Positions 1-8,294 are shown, counted from the first letter of the stretch. The stretch: 64,000 bases of DNA from Micromonospora sediminicola (GCF_900089585.1 NZ_FLRH01000003.1:310001-374000); one strand, 5' to 3'. The notes: generated by a model not told the origin, from the letters alone. Numbers and translations are program-made.

Positions 1-2
1 AC

Positions 3-173
3 CTCTTCGCCGCACCGGGCCTGGCCGGCCCGGCGATCACGGTCGCGGTGCTCGCGGTGTCCGCGATCGGGGTACGGCACGCGTTGCGGCACAACCGGCT
101 CGCCGAGCGGGCGTTGCCGCCCGCGCGGGCGGCGGCGGTGTCAGCGCGTCCGGCCGGTGCCCTGCACGTATAG
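3..173 (+). CDS. C-terminal end of a membrane protein (partial)
   Basis: The window opens inside an open frame that ends at a TAG at 171-173. The visible 56 residues contain one hydrophobic stretch (ITVAVLAVSAIGV) followed by a basic, Ala-rich tail (RHALRHNRLAERALPP), as at the cytoplasmic end of a multi-pass membrane protein. Its tail runs antiparallel into the last 33 bases of the next gene. No family can be named from this fragment. It could also be a chance open frame in GC-rich DNA, though the hydrophobic-then-basic pattern argues against that. Confidence 0.45.
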   Translation, partial: LFAAPGLAGPAITVAVLAVSAIGVRHALRHNRLAERALPPARAAAVSARPAGALHV

Positions 174-533
174 CAGCTCCAGGATCGCCCGGGTCGCCTC
201 GAACCAGCGGTCCAGCCAGCCGGGCGGGGGGACGCTGCCCTTCGGGGGCAGCTCCATCAGCAGGCCGCGCAGGAGCGGGTGGTCCACCAGGGACTCCTGC
301 TGCTCCATCGGCCACCCGCTGGGCGGGAAGGACGGCTCGGTGAGCGGGTTGGGGTCCAGCGACGGCAGGGAGAGCGGCCCGGCGGACTGCTCCGGCGCGG
401 CGGCCATCTCCTCGCCGTCGGTGGAGACCACCTCGGTGAGGACGGTGTCCCGGCGCGCCCCGCGGTATTTGCCACCGAACCGCTCGGGCTTTCCCGGGCC
501 GCTGGTGAGGTTCTCTGAACCGATCGTCGTCAT
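141..533 (-). CDS. Conserved hypothetical protein, 130 aa
   Basis: No recognisable domain. The N-terminal half is polar and Gly/Pro-rich, so probably disordered. The C-terminal half has Leu-rich and Trp-containing segments (HPLLRGLLMELPPKG, WLDRWFEATRAILELLYVQG), so a small helical C-terminal fold is plausible. Codon use has the strong G/C third-position bias of its neighbours. It stands alone on the minus strand, downstream of the XRE/DUF397 pair but separated from it by about 150 bp. It may be a small actinobacterial-specific protein; no function is proposed. Confidence 0.6.
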   Translation of the reverse strand: MTTIGSENLTSGPGKPERFGGKYRGARRDTVLTEVVSTDGEEMAAAPEQSAGPLSLPSLDPNPLTEPSFPPSGWPMEQQESLVDHPLLRGLLMELPPKGSVPPPGWLDRWFEATRAILELLYVQGTGRTR

Positions 534-681
534 CCGTCTCGCCTGCCTCGTTCGGTTGCCGATCCGTGCGGTTCAACGAGGCGGAACGAAACTGGCGACG
601 GGTGGCCGGCGCCGGCCGGCACCCGAACGAAATGGTCCCGCCCGGCGACGCTGCCGGGCGGGACCACGCTTTCGGTGACGA

Positions 682-909
682 TCAGCTCCGGCCGAACGCA
701 CCGCCCCTGGCGCGGGCGACGAAGGCGTGCCAGTCGCCCGGGGCGAAGACCAGGGCCGGGCCCGTCTTGTCCTTCGAGTCCCGCACTCCGACCGCCCCGG
801 TCACGTACGCGACCTCGACACAGTTGTCGCAGTTCGGCCCGCTCTTCGAGCTCTTGAACCACGTCGCCTGCGTCAGGTCCACGGGGAACTCCTTGGTCGC
901 CATTTCCAC
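682..909 (-). CDS. DUF397 domain protein, 75 aa
   Basis: A one-domain protein of the DUF397 family. The family pattern is clear: WFKSSKSGPNCDNCVEVA, then VGVRDSKDKTGPALVF and PGDWHAFVARAR. Its first 37 bases overlap the 3' end of the XRE/DUF5753 gene upstream, so the two are co-transcribed and probably translationally coupled. In actinomycetes DUF397 proteins typically accompany such regulators, and some pairs act in development (WhiJ-like systems); they have been proposed to behave as partner or antitoxin-like modules. The cysteine pair CDNC is a common feature of the family. The role here is inferred from context only. Confidence 0.9.
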   Translation of the reverse strand: MEMATKEFPVDLTQATWFKSSKSGPNCDNCVEVAYVTGAVGVRDSKDKTGPALVFAPGDWHAFVARARGGAFGRS

Positions 910-1754
910 AGTGGCTCCTCTGCCAGTTTCGCGATGTGTGCGATGGATTCCTCCGGGCGTATGGCCGCTGCTCGAATGTGATCGAAGATGAAGCTGTACT
1001 TCTGCAGTTCGTCGCTCTTCTCCAGGAAGAGCCCACCCGTGGCGTTCTCCGCGTACACGACATCGGGATCACTCGGTTCGGGGAAGCTGAGGATGGTGAA
1101 GGTCCCGTCCATGCCGGCGTGCGCGCCCACCTCGAAGGGCAGGACCTGCACCGTCACGTTCGGCAGTTCGGCCACCTCCACCAGCCGCTTGAGCTGGCCA
1201 CGCATCACCGCGTCGCCGCCCACCGGCCGGCTCAGCACCGCCTCATCGAGCACCACCCACAGATCGACCGGATCGTCCTGGGTCAACAACGACTGACGGC
1301 CCAGTCGGACACGCACCCGTTGTTCGACCTGTTCGGCGGTGAAGTCCGGCCGGGCGGCTCGGATCATCGCCCCGGCGTACTCCTCGGTCTCCAGCAGCCC
1401 CGGCACGACCTGCTGCTCGTAGGCGCGGATCGAGCTGGCCGCGGCCTCCAGGCCGACGTACGCCCCGACCAGCACCGTGCTGTAGGGATGCCACCAGCCC
1501 TTCTGCCGGGCCTCGCGGGCGATCTGCACCAGCTCGTCGCTCTCCGCGCCGACCACCCCGTAGATCCGGAGCATGTCCCGTACGTCGCGGGGCGTCGCGG
1601 TGGTGTGGCCGGTCTCGATCCGGGAGATCTTGGACGCCGAACACTCCAGTTGCTCGGCGACCACCTCGATGGTGATGCCGGCGGCCTCCCGCTGCCGGCG
1701 GAGTTCCGCACCCAGCCGGCGCCGGCGGATGGTCGGGCTGCGCCGTTCACTCAT
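873..1754 (-). CDS. XRE-family regulator with DUF5753 domain
   Basis: About 293 residues. An N-terminal HTH_31/XRE domain covers roughly residues 10-70 (LGAELRRQREAAGITIEV, CSASKISRIETG). The rest is a DUF5753 domain with the usual landmarks YEQQVVPGLLETEEYA, VRLGRQSLLTQDDP, and VLDEAVLSRPVGG. These regulators are common in filamentous actinomycetes and act with DUF397 proteins, here encoded by the overlapping downstream gene. An ATG at 1754 was chosen; a GTG four codons further upstream (1766) is possible, and neither has a strong ribosome-binding site. A second module of the same kind lies at 40050-41035. A palindrome at 2001-2011 upstream may be an operator. Confidence 0.92.
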   Translation of the reverse strand: MSERRSPTIRRRRLGAELRRQREAAGITIEVVAEQLECSASKISRIETGHTTATPRDVRDMLRIYGVVGAESDELVQIAREARQKGWWHPYSTVLVGAYVGLEAAASSIRAYEQQVVPGLLETEEYAGAMIRAARPDFTAEQVEQRVRVRLGRQSLLTQDDPVDLWVVLDEAVLSRPVGGDAVMRGQLKRLVEVAELPNVTVQVLPFEVGAHAGMDGTFTILSFPEPSDPDVVYAENATGGLFLEKSDELQKYSFIFDHIRAAAIRPEESIAHIAKLAEEPLWKWRPRSSPWT

Positions 1755-2000
1755 GACGCCGCCCACCGGCTCGCGGGACCAGGACTCACAGACACCCGGC
1801 TACCTCCGGTCGGTCGCGCCCCGGTTCGGCACCCGCCGTGGGCGCGACCCGGGGGCGGCGGGCGAGCGTTCGCGGCAGGGGTGGTGCCGGTCGTCGACCG
1901 GCCGCGACGGGCGAAACCGGCGTCCAGTGTGCCGTTTGGGTACCTGAGGGTTCAAGCGCCCCGTTCACGTGTCCCCCTCACCTATCGGCAAAAGTCGACG

Positions 2001-2011
2001 TGCAACTTGCA
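2001..2011. promoter_or_regulatory. Palindrome TGCAACTTGCA, possible XRE/DUF397 operator
   Basis: The 11-bp sequence TGCAACTTGCA is a perfect dyad (TGCAA, one base, TTGCA) in the region upstream of the XRE regulator. Read on the minus strand it continues as TGCAAGTTGCACGT, giving overlapping TTGCA half-sites. It is about 250 bp from the regulator's start, so it would have to act on a distal promoter. Autoregulation is inferred from the type of regulator, not shown. Confidence 0.3.
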
Positions 2012-2101
2012 TCCGGCAGGTCGCTGATGCACTCTGTCGGTATGGCACGGGTTACTCACCGTCTTCGCATGATCTCCGGGCGTGGTGACACCACGGTCCG
2101 T

Positions 2102-2126
2102 GGGACGGCCGGAGGGGAGCCGTCCC
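2102..2126. other. Hairpin in intergenic region
   Basis: Perfect 8-bp arms GGGACGGC and GCCGTCCC enclose a nine-base loop. It does not sit directly after a gene, so it may be a 5' leader structure of the small gene at 2375 rather than a terminator. Confidence 0.3.
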
Positions 2127-2374
2127 GCGCCGCGAGACCTGCCCCGGGGTGAAGACCCCGCCGCTGCACGCCGGCTCGGCTGCGGCGGCGGGAGCGGTAA
2201 CCGGGAGCAGCCGGGTGATGGTCGGGTGGCGGTCCGCCACCGTGGGTACGGCCCGACCAGCACCGACCCACCGACCGCCGGTCCACCGAGGTAGACCCCC
2301 CGTCACCGGACCGCACCGACCCCCGTTCCGTCTCGCCGGCCCGAACCGCCGGCCGAACCTTCCCAGGAGCCCAT

Positions 2375-2662
2375 GTGCTTCCCCGCTCCGGTGACGTACT
2401 GCACGTGACTCGCGCGGCGAGTGTCCAGTTCTTCCGACCGATCATGTTCCGGGTGATCCGGGTGCTCGACTGGCCGACCTACGACGGTTGGCTCTGGCTT
2501 GACGGCTACGAGTTGAACGCGGCGGGGGACGCGGTCAACCGGCGGTCGATCTTCGTACTTCAGGAGGGGTTGCGGCAGGTCCAGGCCGCACCGGCCCCTC
2601 GTCAGCACACCGTACGGACGGCCCGACGTCCGGTGGTCCGGACTCCGGTCCGGGTGGGCTGA
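2375..2662 (+). CDS. Small conserved hypothetical protein, 95 aa
   Basis: The centre of the protein is clearly protein-like: IMFRVIRVLDWPTYDGWLW and GYELNAAGDAVNRRSIFV, rich in Trp, Tyr and Phe with a basic tail. No family name is assigned. The frame opens with GTG at 2375; other possible starts are the GTG at 2405 and the internal ATG at MFRVIRV. An ATG two bases upstream (2373) is in another frame and reads only an 11-residue peptide that ends inside this gene, which could be an upstream leader or coincidence. AGGAG about 8 bases before 2375 fits either start. Confidence 0.55.
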   Translation: MLPRSGDVLHVTRAASVQFFRPIMFRVIRVLDWPTYDGWLWLDGYELNAAGDAVNRRSIFVLQEGLRQVQAAPAPRQHTVRTARRPVVRTPVRVG

Positions 2663-2761
2663 CCTCACGATTCCCGGTCGGGAGGGCGTGCCGCCGCCAT
2701 AGAATCGGTACGCCCACCCCGGCACCGTTCCACCCCGCGCGCCACGGACCCTGAACCTGGG

Positions 2762-3223
2762 ATGGTCATGGTCAATCTGCCCGCCGCGCGGCGGCACCAC
2801 CGGTCCCGTGTCGGCTATGCCCTCGGGCTCTTCCTCTTCCTCGGCCTCGCCACCGTGCTCGCGCTCGTGGTCCGCCATCCGGCCTTCTCCGCCACCCAGC
2901 AACTGGCCGAGCCCGTGCCCGCCCCGGAGATCACCGTGGCCGGCGAGGGCGCGCGGTCGGCCGGCGAGCCGGCGGAGGCCGAGCCCTACGGGGACGAACC
3001 CGACGAGGACGAGCGGGACGGGGCCGGGTCGGCGACGGCGGACGACACCGACGAGGAGCCCGACGACGATCAGGCGGGCTCCGGGGCCGGGGAGGGCGCG
3101 CTCGCGGACCGCCCCACCGACTCGACCGACCTCAGCCGGTCACTGTTCTATTCCGGCCTGCTCGGGCTCGCCATCTCGCTCGCCGGGCTCGGCCTGGTGG
3201 GCACCCGACGCCGGCAGTGGTGA
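2762..3223 (+). CDS. Small membrane protein with acidic central segment, 153 aa
   Basis: Two hydrophobic segments flank a strongly acidic, low-complexity middle. The first is near residues 18-38 (GYALGLFLFLGLATVLALVV) and the second near 128-147 (LFYSGLLGLAISLAGLGLVG), followed by a short basic tail. The middle (residues about 60-120) is dominated by Asp, Glu, Gly and Ala. The predicted topology is an extracytoplasmic acidic loop with both ends inside. No family is recognised. Its stop codon is four bases from the convergent stop of the PASTA gene on the other strand. An alternative start is the ATG two codons downstream. Confidence 0.65.
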   Translation: MVMVNLPAARRHHRSRVGYALGLFLFLGLATVLALVVRHPAFSATQQLAEPVPAPEITVAGEGARSAGEPAEAEPYGDEPDEDERDGAGSATADDTDEEPDDDQAGSGAGEGALADRPTDSTDLSRSLFYSGLLGLAISLAGLGLVGTRRRQW

Positions 3224-3226
3224 CCG

Positions 3227-4075
3227 TCAGGGCGTGGTGGTGGTCGCCGGCGCGGAACTCGGCGTGGTCGCGCCGGTGGTGGGCGGGGCCGCTGCGGCCA
3301 CCACGAGCGTGACCCGGTCGCCGTCGCCGACGGAGTAACCGGCCTCCGGGTCGGTGGCGATGACCGTGCCGGCCGGTCGGTCCGACGGCCGACGCTGCAC
3401 CCGGTAGTCGACACCCAACCGGTCCAGCGCCGCCCGGGCGGCGGACTCGGGCAGCCCGACCAGCGGCGGCATCGGCACCTCGGCGGGCGGCGTCGTGGTC
3501 GGGGGCGTGCTCGACGGCGAACTGCTCGGTGACGCGCTGGTCGGCGCGGCACTGGTCCGCGCCGAGGTGCTGGGCACCGCCGACGGCGTCGGGCCCGGAC
3601 CGTCGTTCCGCTCGGCGGCACGCAGGGCCAGCCACACCCCGGCCGCGATCAGACCGAGCAGGACCAGCGCCAGGATGCCCAGCAGGATCGGCATCCACCA
3701 GCGGCGTCCGGCCTGCTCGTCGCCGTACCACTCGGCGCCCGGCTCGGGGTAGCCGGCCGGTCGCGGCGGCGGTACGCCGGCGCGCCCGGACCAGGCCCCG
3801 CCGCCGACCGGTTCCTGGCGAGTGGTGGCGTCCAGCGGTCGGCGTCCCTCGCCGGGCAGCGGTCGGGTGGCGTCACCGTCCGCCCCGCCGGGCACCGGCC
3901 GCGTCGCGTCGGGGTCGTCGCCGGGGTTGCGGGGCATCGCGCGGGTGGCGTCGGCGTCCTCGCCGCCCGCTCCCCGCGGCATGGCGCGGGTGGCGTCGGC
4001 GTCGTCCCCGTGCGGGGGCAGCGCCCGGGTGGCGTCCGCGTCACCGGCGGGTGGATCCTGACGGTCGTCGCTCAT
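3227..4075 (-). CDS. PASTA-domain membrane protein with DATR repeat array, 282 aa
   Basis: Three parts. Residues 1-125 are cytoplasmic and disordered, with at least five copies of a (D)DATR-A/P-M/L/V-P motif near residues 14, 27, 42, 56 and 68, and a degenerate LDATTR near 81. A membrane segment follows at about 127-149 (ILLGILALVLLGLIAAGVWL). A Ser/Thr/Pro linker then leads to one PASTA domain (PPLVGLPESAARAALDRLG to DRVTLVVAAAA). PASTA domains bind peptidoglycan and usually sit on PknB-type kinases, but no kinase domain is present. The ATG at 4075 (MSDDRQD) was preferred to upstream codons, which encode Arg-rich sequence. The next gene upstream is a second kinase-less PASTA protein. Confidence 0.8.
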   Translation of the reverse strand: MSDDRQDPPAGDADATRALPPHGDDADATRAMPRGAGGEDADATRAMPRNPGDDPDATRPVPGGADGDATRPLPGEGRRPLDATTRQEPVGGGAWSGRAGVPPPRPAGYPEPGAEWYGDEQAGRRWWMPILLGILALVLLGLIAAGVWLALRAAERNDGPGPTPSAVPSTSARTSAAPTSASPSSSPSSTPPTTTPPAEVPMPPLVGLPESAARAALDRLGVDYRVQRRPSDRPAGTVIATDPEAGYSVGDGDRVTLVVAAAAPPTTGATTPSSAPATTTTP

Positions 4076-4185
4076 GGCACACGTCCTTTCCCCACCGGGA
4101 CGGGGCACACGGCCCTCGATCGTCCACGGTAGCGGTCCGCGGCCACGCCGGCCGGCATCAGCGCGCCGTCCTGCCCGGCCGGCCG

Positions 4186-4860
4186 TCAGGGAGTGGGCGA
4201 CGGGCTCGCGGTCGGCGCGTCCCCGCAGGTGAGCGCGATCTGGTCGTTCCACCGGGCGGCGCTCCCGGCGGCCGGCTCCTGCCCGGTGACCGGCCCCTGC
4301 CGGCCGCTGCGGTAACGCGGGTAGAGCCCCGCCTCCACCAGGTCGTCCGCCGCGTCGGCGCAGGACAGGGCGCCGACGTCCGGCACGGTGACGGCCGGGG
4401 CCGGCCCGGCGACCCAGACGGTGACCGTGACGCCGCGCTTGACCGGCTCGCCGGGGCCCGGCGAGGTCCGCTCGACCGCACGGCCCGAGCCAGCGCCGAA
4501 CACCAGCCGCCAGCCGAGCCGGCGGTCGCGCAACTCCTGCCGGGCCCGCGCGAAGTCGGCGCCGACCAGATCCGGCACGGTGAGGCCGGACGGGGTACGC
4601 GACCGCGGACCGCTGGGACGGTCGTCGGCGGGTCGGGTGGACGGGGCGCTCGGCGTGGCCGGCGGACCGGAGGTCCCCGCGCCACCGCTCGGCGCGACCC
4701 CGGAGGAGGCGGCGGGCCGGTCCGGCTCACCGGCGAGCACCCAGCCACCGCTGGCCCCGATCACCGCCAGCAGGACCGCCGCCAGAGCGCCGCCGAGAAA
4801 GAGCCGGGTACGCCCCGGACCGGTCCCGTCGTCGCGTACCGGCTGCCGATCGTCCGTCAT
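4186..4860 (-). CDS. Membrane-anchored protein with two PASTA domains, 224 aa
   Basis: A short cytoplasmic N-terminus (MTDDRQPVRDDG) precedes one membrane segment at about residues 22-43 (LFLGGALAAVLLAVIGASGG). A Ser/Pro/Gly linker then leads to two PASTA repeats, roughly 92-155 (VPDLVGADFARARQELRDR) and 158-212 (VPDVGALSCADAADDLVEAG). Two cysteines in the second repeat could form an extracytoplasmic disulfide. There is no kinase domain. The product resembles the extracellular half of a PknB kinase and would act at the cell wall. The next gene, about 110 bp downstream on the same strand, is also a PASTA protein. Start ATG at 4860; an upstream ATG at 4881 is also in frame. Confidence 0.8.
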   Translation of the reverse strand: MTDDRQPVRDDGTGPGRTRLFLGGALAAVLLAVIGASGGWVLAGEPDRPAASSGVAPSGGAGTSGPPATPSAPSTRPADDRPSGPRSRTPSGLTVPDLVGADFARARQELRDRRLGWRLVFGAGSGRAVERTSPGPGEPVKRGVTVTVWVAGPAPAVTVPDVGALSCADAADDLVEAGLYPRYRSGRQGPVTGQEPAAGSAARWNDQIALTCGDAPTASPSPTP

Positions 4861-4974
4861 CGCGTCCCCCGCCTCGTTCATCGGCGACCGTAGCCGGTGT
4901 CGCCAAGCCGTCCGCGACCGGTCGCCGGATCCCACGACTCGCCGGGGCGACCTCGGGACGCTACGCTCCCCCGC

Positions 4975-6483
4975 ATGGCCAGACGGGGCTGGGGAGGATC
5001 GACCGCCGCCGCACTCGGCGTCGCCGCCGGTGCGGGCGCCGCGCAGCTCGGCTTCGGCTACGGGCTGGGCATCATCAACTGGGCGCCGACCGGCTCGGTA
5101 CGCGTCGAGGCGGCCTGGGTGGCGAGTCTCGCCTGGGCCACCTGGATCGCGGCGACCTCGGTCATCGCCGGCGCGGTCTGCGCCCAACGACTGCGGGGTG
5201 GCGGCGACGAACCGGTGGGCACCCTGCCCCGGCTCGGTCTCGCGCTCGCCGCCGGTGCCGGCGCGCTGGTCACGGTGCTGCTGGTGGCGGTGCCGGCCCG
5301 GTCGGCCCGGGTGCCCGACACGTCCTCGCCGCAGACCGTCGCGGCGACGTACGCGGCCGTGGGGCTCGTGCTCGGGGTGCTGCTGGCGACCTGGGCGCTG
5401 CACACCCGTGCCGCCGCCACCAACCTGATCGCCACCACCGGTTGGCTCTGGCTGCTCGCCGTGGTGTCGGTGATCGACGGCGTGCTCTCCGGCCGTGGCC
5501 TCAGCACCGCCCAGCTCGGCATCTGGCAGATCAGCGCGGACCGGGCCGGATTCTGGATCCGGGACTACTTCTACTGGCCGGGCGTACTGCTCTCTCTGGG
5601 CTCGGCGCTGGTGATCGGCGTGCTGGCCGCCCGCCGCGCGGTGCGCCCGGCGGACGTGCGGGTCGGGGCGGCGGCGTCCGGCGCGGCCGGTCCGCTGCTG
5701 GTCTCGATCGCGTACCTGCTGGCCGTGCCGCGCCTCGCCGGGATCGCCGCCGAGCAGCTGTCGGCCCATCTGATCGCCCCGTACGCGGTCATCGCCGGCC
5801 TGGCCGGCTCGGTCCTGGTGGCCGCGCTCGCCCAGCGTGCCGACCGCCGAGCCAACGATCGCCCGCCGGCGTCGGTGCCCCGCCAGCGCGCCGGGGAGCC
5901 GGATCCGACGTCGACCCTCGCCGGGTACCCGCAGGCGGGGCGGACCGGCGTCACCGGGTTGGAGTCCACGTCATCCGGTGGTGATGCCGAGTCGACCACC
6001 GGGTCCGACGTCGTCGGCGCCGAGCGGGCACCGGGCACGGAGGACAAGCCGGCGCGCAGGTTCTTCGGCCGCCGGGCGGGCCGGGCCACGCCGGACGCGG
6101 ACGCCGCAACCGCGCCGGCACGGACGAGCGAGCCGGCATCCACCACTCCGGAGACGGCGGTCGGTCGCCTCGACGAGCCGACCGGGGGAACGGGCCCGGA
6201 CTCCGGTGCCGACCCGGACCCGACTCCGGGTACCGGCGCGGAGTCCACCAGGGTGGACCTGCCGGCCCCGGCAGCGGGCCGCACGAGTCGGTCGTCCGGC
6301 ACGCGCGCCGGCTCGTCGGGGCGCCCCTCGCGGGCCGCCGCCGACCGTGCCGGCCGCGCGGTACCGCCCCAGCGGCAGCCCGACGCCGCTCTGCCGGTCA
6401 CCGACGCTCCCGACGGCGAGAACGGCTCGGACGCGACCCCGCCCGCGCGCGCCGACGAGCCGAAGGCCCGTCGCAAGCCCTGA
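4975..6483 (+). CDS. Polytopic membrane protein with long disordered C-terminal tail, 502 aa
   Basis: Residues 1-280 contain about eight hydrophobic segments (for example AALGVAAGAGAAQLGFGYGL, GVLLATWALH, LIATTGWLWLLAVVSVIDGV, GVLLSLGSALVIGVLAARRA). Residues about 285-502 are hydrophilic, rich in Pro, Gly, Ser, Thr, Asp and Arg, with no visible fold. The pattern of a membrane core with a cytoplasmic unstructured tail is common for unnamed actinobacterial proteins. No transporter or enzyme motif is recognised. The ATG at 4975 was chosen over the frame's earlier opening because the N-terminus MARRGWGGSTAAALGV leads straight into the first membrane segment. The gene ends before a pair of palindromic repeats. 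Confidence 0.75.
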   Translation: MARRGWGGSTAAALGVAAGAGAAQLGFGYGLGIINWAPTGSVRVEAAWVASLAWATWIAATSVIAGAVCAQRLRGGGDEPVGTLPRLGLALAAGAGALVTVLLVAVPARSARVPDTSSPQTVAATYAAVGLVLGVLLATWALHTRAAATNLIATTGWLWLLAVVSVIDGVLSGRGLSTAQLGIWQISADRAGFWIRDYFYWPGVLLSLGSALVIGVLAARRAVRPADVRVGAAASGAAGPLLVSIAYLLAVPRLAGIAAEQLSAHLIAPYAVIAGLAGSVLVAALAQRADRRANDRPPASVPRQRAGEPDPTSTLAGYPQAGRTGVTGLESTSSGGDAESTTGSDVVGAERAPGTEDKPARRFFGRRAGRATPDADAATAPARTSEPASTTPETAVGRLDEPTGGTGPDSGADPDPTPGTGAESTRVDLPAPAAGRTSRSSGTRAGSSGRPSRAAADRAGRAVPPQRQPDAALPVTDAPDGENGSDATPPARADEPKARRKP

Positions 6484-6503
6484 CCACCCCGGTCCCGCCG
6501 CAA

Positions 6504-6566
6504 CCTCGCCGAAGTGGCGGGAACGGAGGCGGTCCGATGCCACCACTTCCCCGAAGTGGCGGCGGA
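6504..6566. repeat. Two copies of a short GAAGTGGCGG palindromic repeat
   Basis: One copy at about 6504-6522 (CGCCGAAGTGGCGGGA) is followed by a fuller copy at 6543-6566 with arms CCACTTC and GAAGTGG around a two-base centre. They lie between convergent genes and could serve as a terminator. Related sequences occur at 15283-15379 and, as a half copy, near 16561. Confidence 0.6.
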
Positions 6567-6580
6567 CCGGGCGGGCTGGG

Positions 6581-8059
6581 TCAGTCGACCGGCCAGGTGT
6601 GGACCGGCTCGTTGCCGCGCTGCAACTCGGCGTAACGCTGGACCATGTGGTGCAGCGCGGCCTTCCGGTCCATGCCCTGGTGCCGCTCCGCCGCCCACAC
6701 CGTCTCGGTCTGCCAGACCGCGCCGTTGCGACCGGTCCGGCAGCGACCCTCGATCACGCCGAGCAGGCGGTCCCGCTCGGCCGGGGCGACGCCGAACCGG
6801 TCCAGCCCCTGCGCCGCCACGGGCAGCAGCGTGTCGAGGACGAGCCGGGTGACCGGCACGTCGCCGACCCGGGGCCAGTGCAGCACCGCGTCCATCCCGC
6901 GCCGCGCGGCCGCGTGGAAGTTCTCCTCGGCGGAGCTGAACGTGAGCTGACTCCAGATCGGACGATCCGACTCGGCCAGGCCACGGGCGAGGCCGAAGTA
7001 GAACGCGGCGTTGGCGAGCATGTCCACCACGGTCGGGCCGGCCGGCAGCACCCGGTTCTCCACCCGCAGGTGGGGGCGGCCGTTCATGATGTCGTAGACC
7101 GGGCGGTTCCAGCGGTAGACGGTCCCGTTGTGCAGCCGCAGCTCGCCGAGCTGGGGCACGCCGCCGGCGTGCAGCACCTCGACCGGGTCCTCCTCCTCGC
7201 AGATCGGCAGCAGCGGCGGGAAGTAGCGGACGTTCTCCTCGAACAGGTCGAAGATCGAGGTGATCCAGCGCTCCCCGAACCAGACCCGGGGGCGTACGCC
7301 CTGTGCCTTCAACTCGTCCGGGCGGGTGTCGGTGGCCTGCTCGAAGAGGGCGATCCGGGTCTCCGCCCAGAGCTGCCGGCCGTAGAGGAAGGGCGAGTTG
7401 GCCCCGACCGCGACCTGCACGCCCGCGATGGCCTGGGACGCGTTCCAGTAGTCGGCGAAGCTGTCCGGCGCGACCTGGAGGTGGAACTGGAGGCTGGTGC
7501 AGGCGGCCTCCGGCGCGATCGAGTCGGTGTGCGTGCGCAGCCGCTCGACACCGTTGATGTCCAGCTCGATGTCCTCACCGCGGGCACCGACGATCTGGTC
7601 GTTGAGCACCCGGTAGCGCTCGTCCGTGGAGAGGTTGTCGGCGACCAGGTGGCGTTCGGTGAGGGTGGGCAGGATGCCGACCATCACGATGGTCGCGTCG
7701 GACTTGGCGGCCCGCTCGTCGGCGCGGCTGAGGCTGCTGCGCAGATCCTGCTCGTAGTCGGCGAAGCCGCCGCCCTCGATCAGCCGGGGGGAGGCGTTCA
7801 GTTCGAGGTTGAACTGCCCCAGCTCGGTCTGGAACAGCGGGTCGGCGATGTCGGCCAGGATCTGGTCGTTGCGCATGGCCGGCTCGGCGGCGGCGTCGAC
7901 CAGGTTCAGCTCGATCTCCAGCCCGGTCATCGGGCGGTCCGCGTCGAAGCCGAAGTCGTCCAGCATCAGCGCGAACACGTCCAGACAGCGCCGGACCTTC
8001 TGCCGGTAGCGGACCCGATCCTCCCGGGAGAAGGCGCCCTGCTCGACGTCCCTACCCAT
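6581..8059 (-). CDS. Glutamate-cysteine ligase family protein (GCS2-like), 492 aa
   Basis: Belongs to the carboxylate-amine ligase/GCS2 superfamily, which couples glutamate to an amine or to cysteine using ATP. Family-like segments include MTGLEIELNLVD near residue 43, the acidic metal/nucleotide region EIELNLVDA, LNASPRLIEGGGF, and HLRVENRVLPAGPTVVD. At about 490 residues it is longer than YbdK-type (about 370) or EgtA-type (about 430) enzymes. Actinomycetes make mycothiol rather than glutathione, so the true substrate is uncertain. No ergothioneine or mycothiol genes are adjacent. The ATG at 8059 (MGRDVEQGAFS) has GGGAGGACAC upstream; the frame is open further upstream but looks non-coding. 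Confidence 0.85.
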   Translation of the reverse strand: MGRDVEQGAFSREDRVRYRQKVRRCLDVFALMLDDFGFDADRPMTGLEIELNLVDAAAEPAMRNDQILADIADPLFQTELGQFNLELNASPRLIEGGGFADYEQDLRSSLSRADERAAKSDATIVMVGILPTLTERHLVADNLSTDERYRVLNDQIVGARGEDIELDINGVERLRTHTDSIAPEAACTSLQFHLQVAPDSFADYWNASQAIAGVQVAVGANSPFLYGRQLWAETRIALFEQATDTRPDELKAQGVRPRVWFGERWITSIFDLFEENVRYFPPLLPICEEEDPVEVLHAGGVPQLGELRLHNGTVYRWNRPVYDIMNGRPHLRVENRVLPAGPTVVDMLANAAFYFGLARGLAESDRPIWSQLTFSSAEENFHAAARRGMDAVLHWPRVGDVPVTRLVLDTLLPVAAQGLDRFGVAPAERDRLLGVIEGRCRTGRNGAVWQTETVWAAERHQGMDRKAALHHMVQRYAELQRGNEPVHTWPVD

Positions 8060-8260
8060 GTGTCCTCCCGGCGCCGGTGCGACGGAACCGTACCGTTCCG
8101 CAACGCATTGTGAACCATCCACGTGGTGTGCGTAAGTGCGTCCGGTCCGGTGGTATCCGTCGCTCGGTCGCAGGTCTGCACCTGTACCCAGCGGAGACGT
8201 CGTGCAGCGCCCGGGACCGAAGAACAACACGTGACAATTCGCACGACCCCGCGTACGCGA

Positions 8261-8294
8261 ACGGGCCCGCGCCGAGGAGACGGCGCGGGCCCGT
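8261..8294. terminator. Strong hairpin terminator after the YceI gene
   Basis: A perfect 14-bp stem (ACGGGCCCGCGCCG paired with its complement) encloses a six-base loop AGGAGA. It begins 15 bases beyond the stop of the minus-strand YceI gene, the usual place for an intrinsic terminator. There is no clear U tract, as is normal in these genomes. Confidence 0.8.

Larger units (their letters stand above)
1767..2374. other. Intergenic region of about 600 bp
   Basis: I see no convincing gene here. It holds the divergent upstream regions of the XRE regulator (minus strand) and the small hypothetical (plus strand). Notable elements are a perfect TGCAA-C-TTGCA palindrome at 2001-2011 and a hairpin at 2102-2126 (arms GGGACGGC and GCCGTCCC, nine-base loop). 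The frames open here have random-looking Arg/Pro-rich composition. Confidence 0.6.

Noticed and set aside
2373..2408. Eleven-codon ATG peptide (MCFPAPVTYCT) overlapping the small gene at 2375
   Set aside because: Too short to call as a gene; mentioned as a possible leader under the small hypothetical.
4186..5769. 527-codon frame extending the second PASTA gene upstream
   Set aside because: The upstream part lies inside the well-supported membrane protein gene on the other strand and has low-complexity composition.
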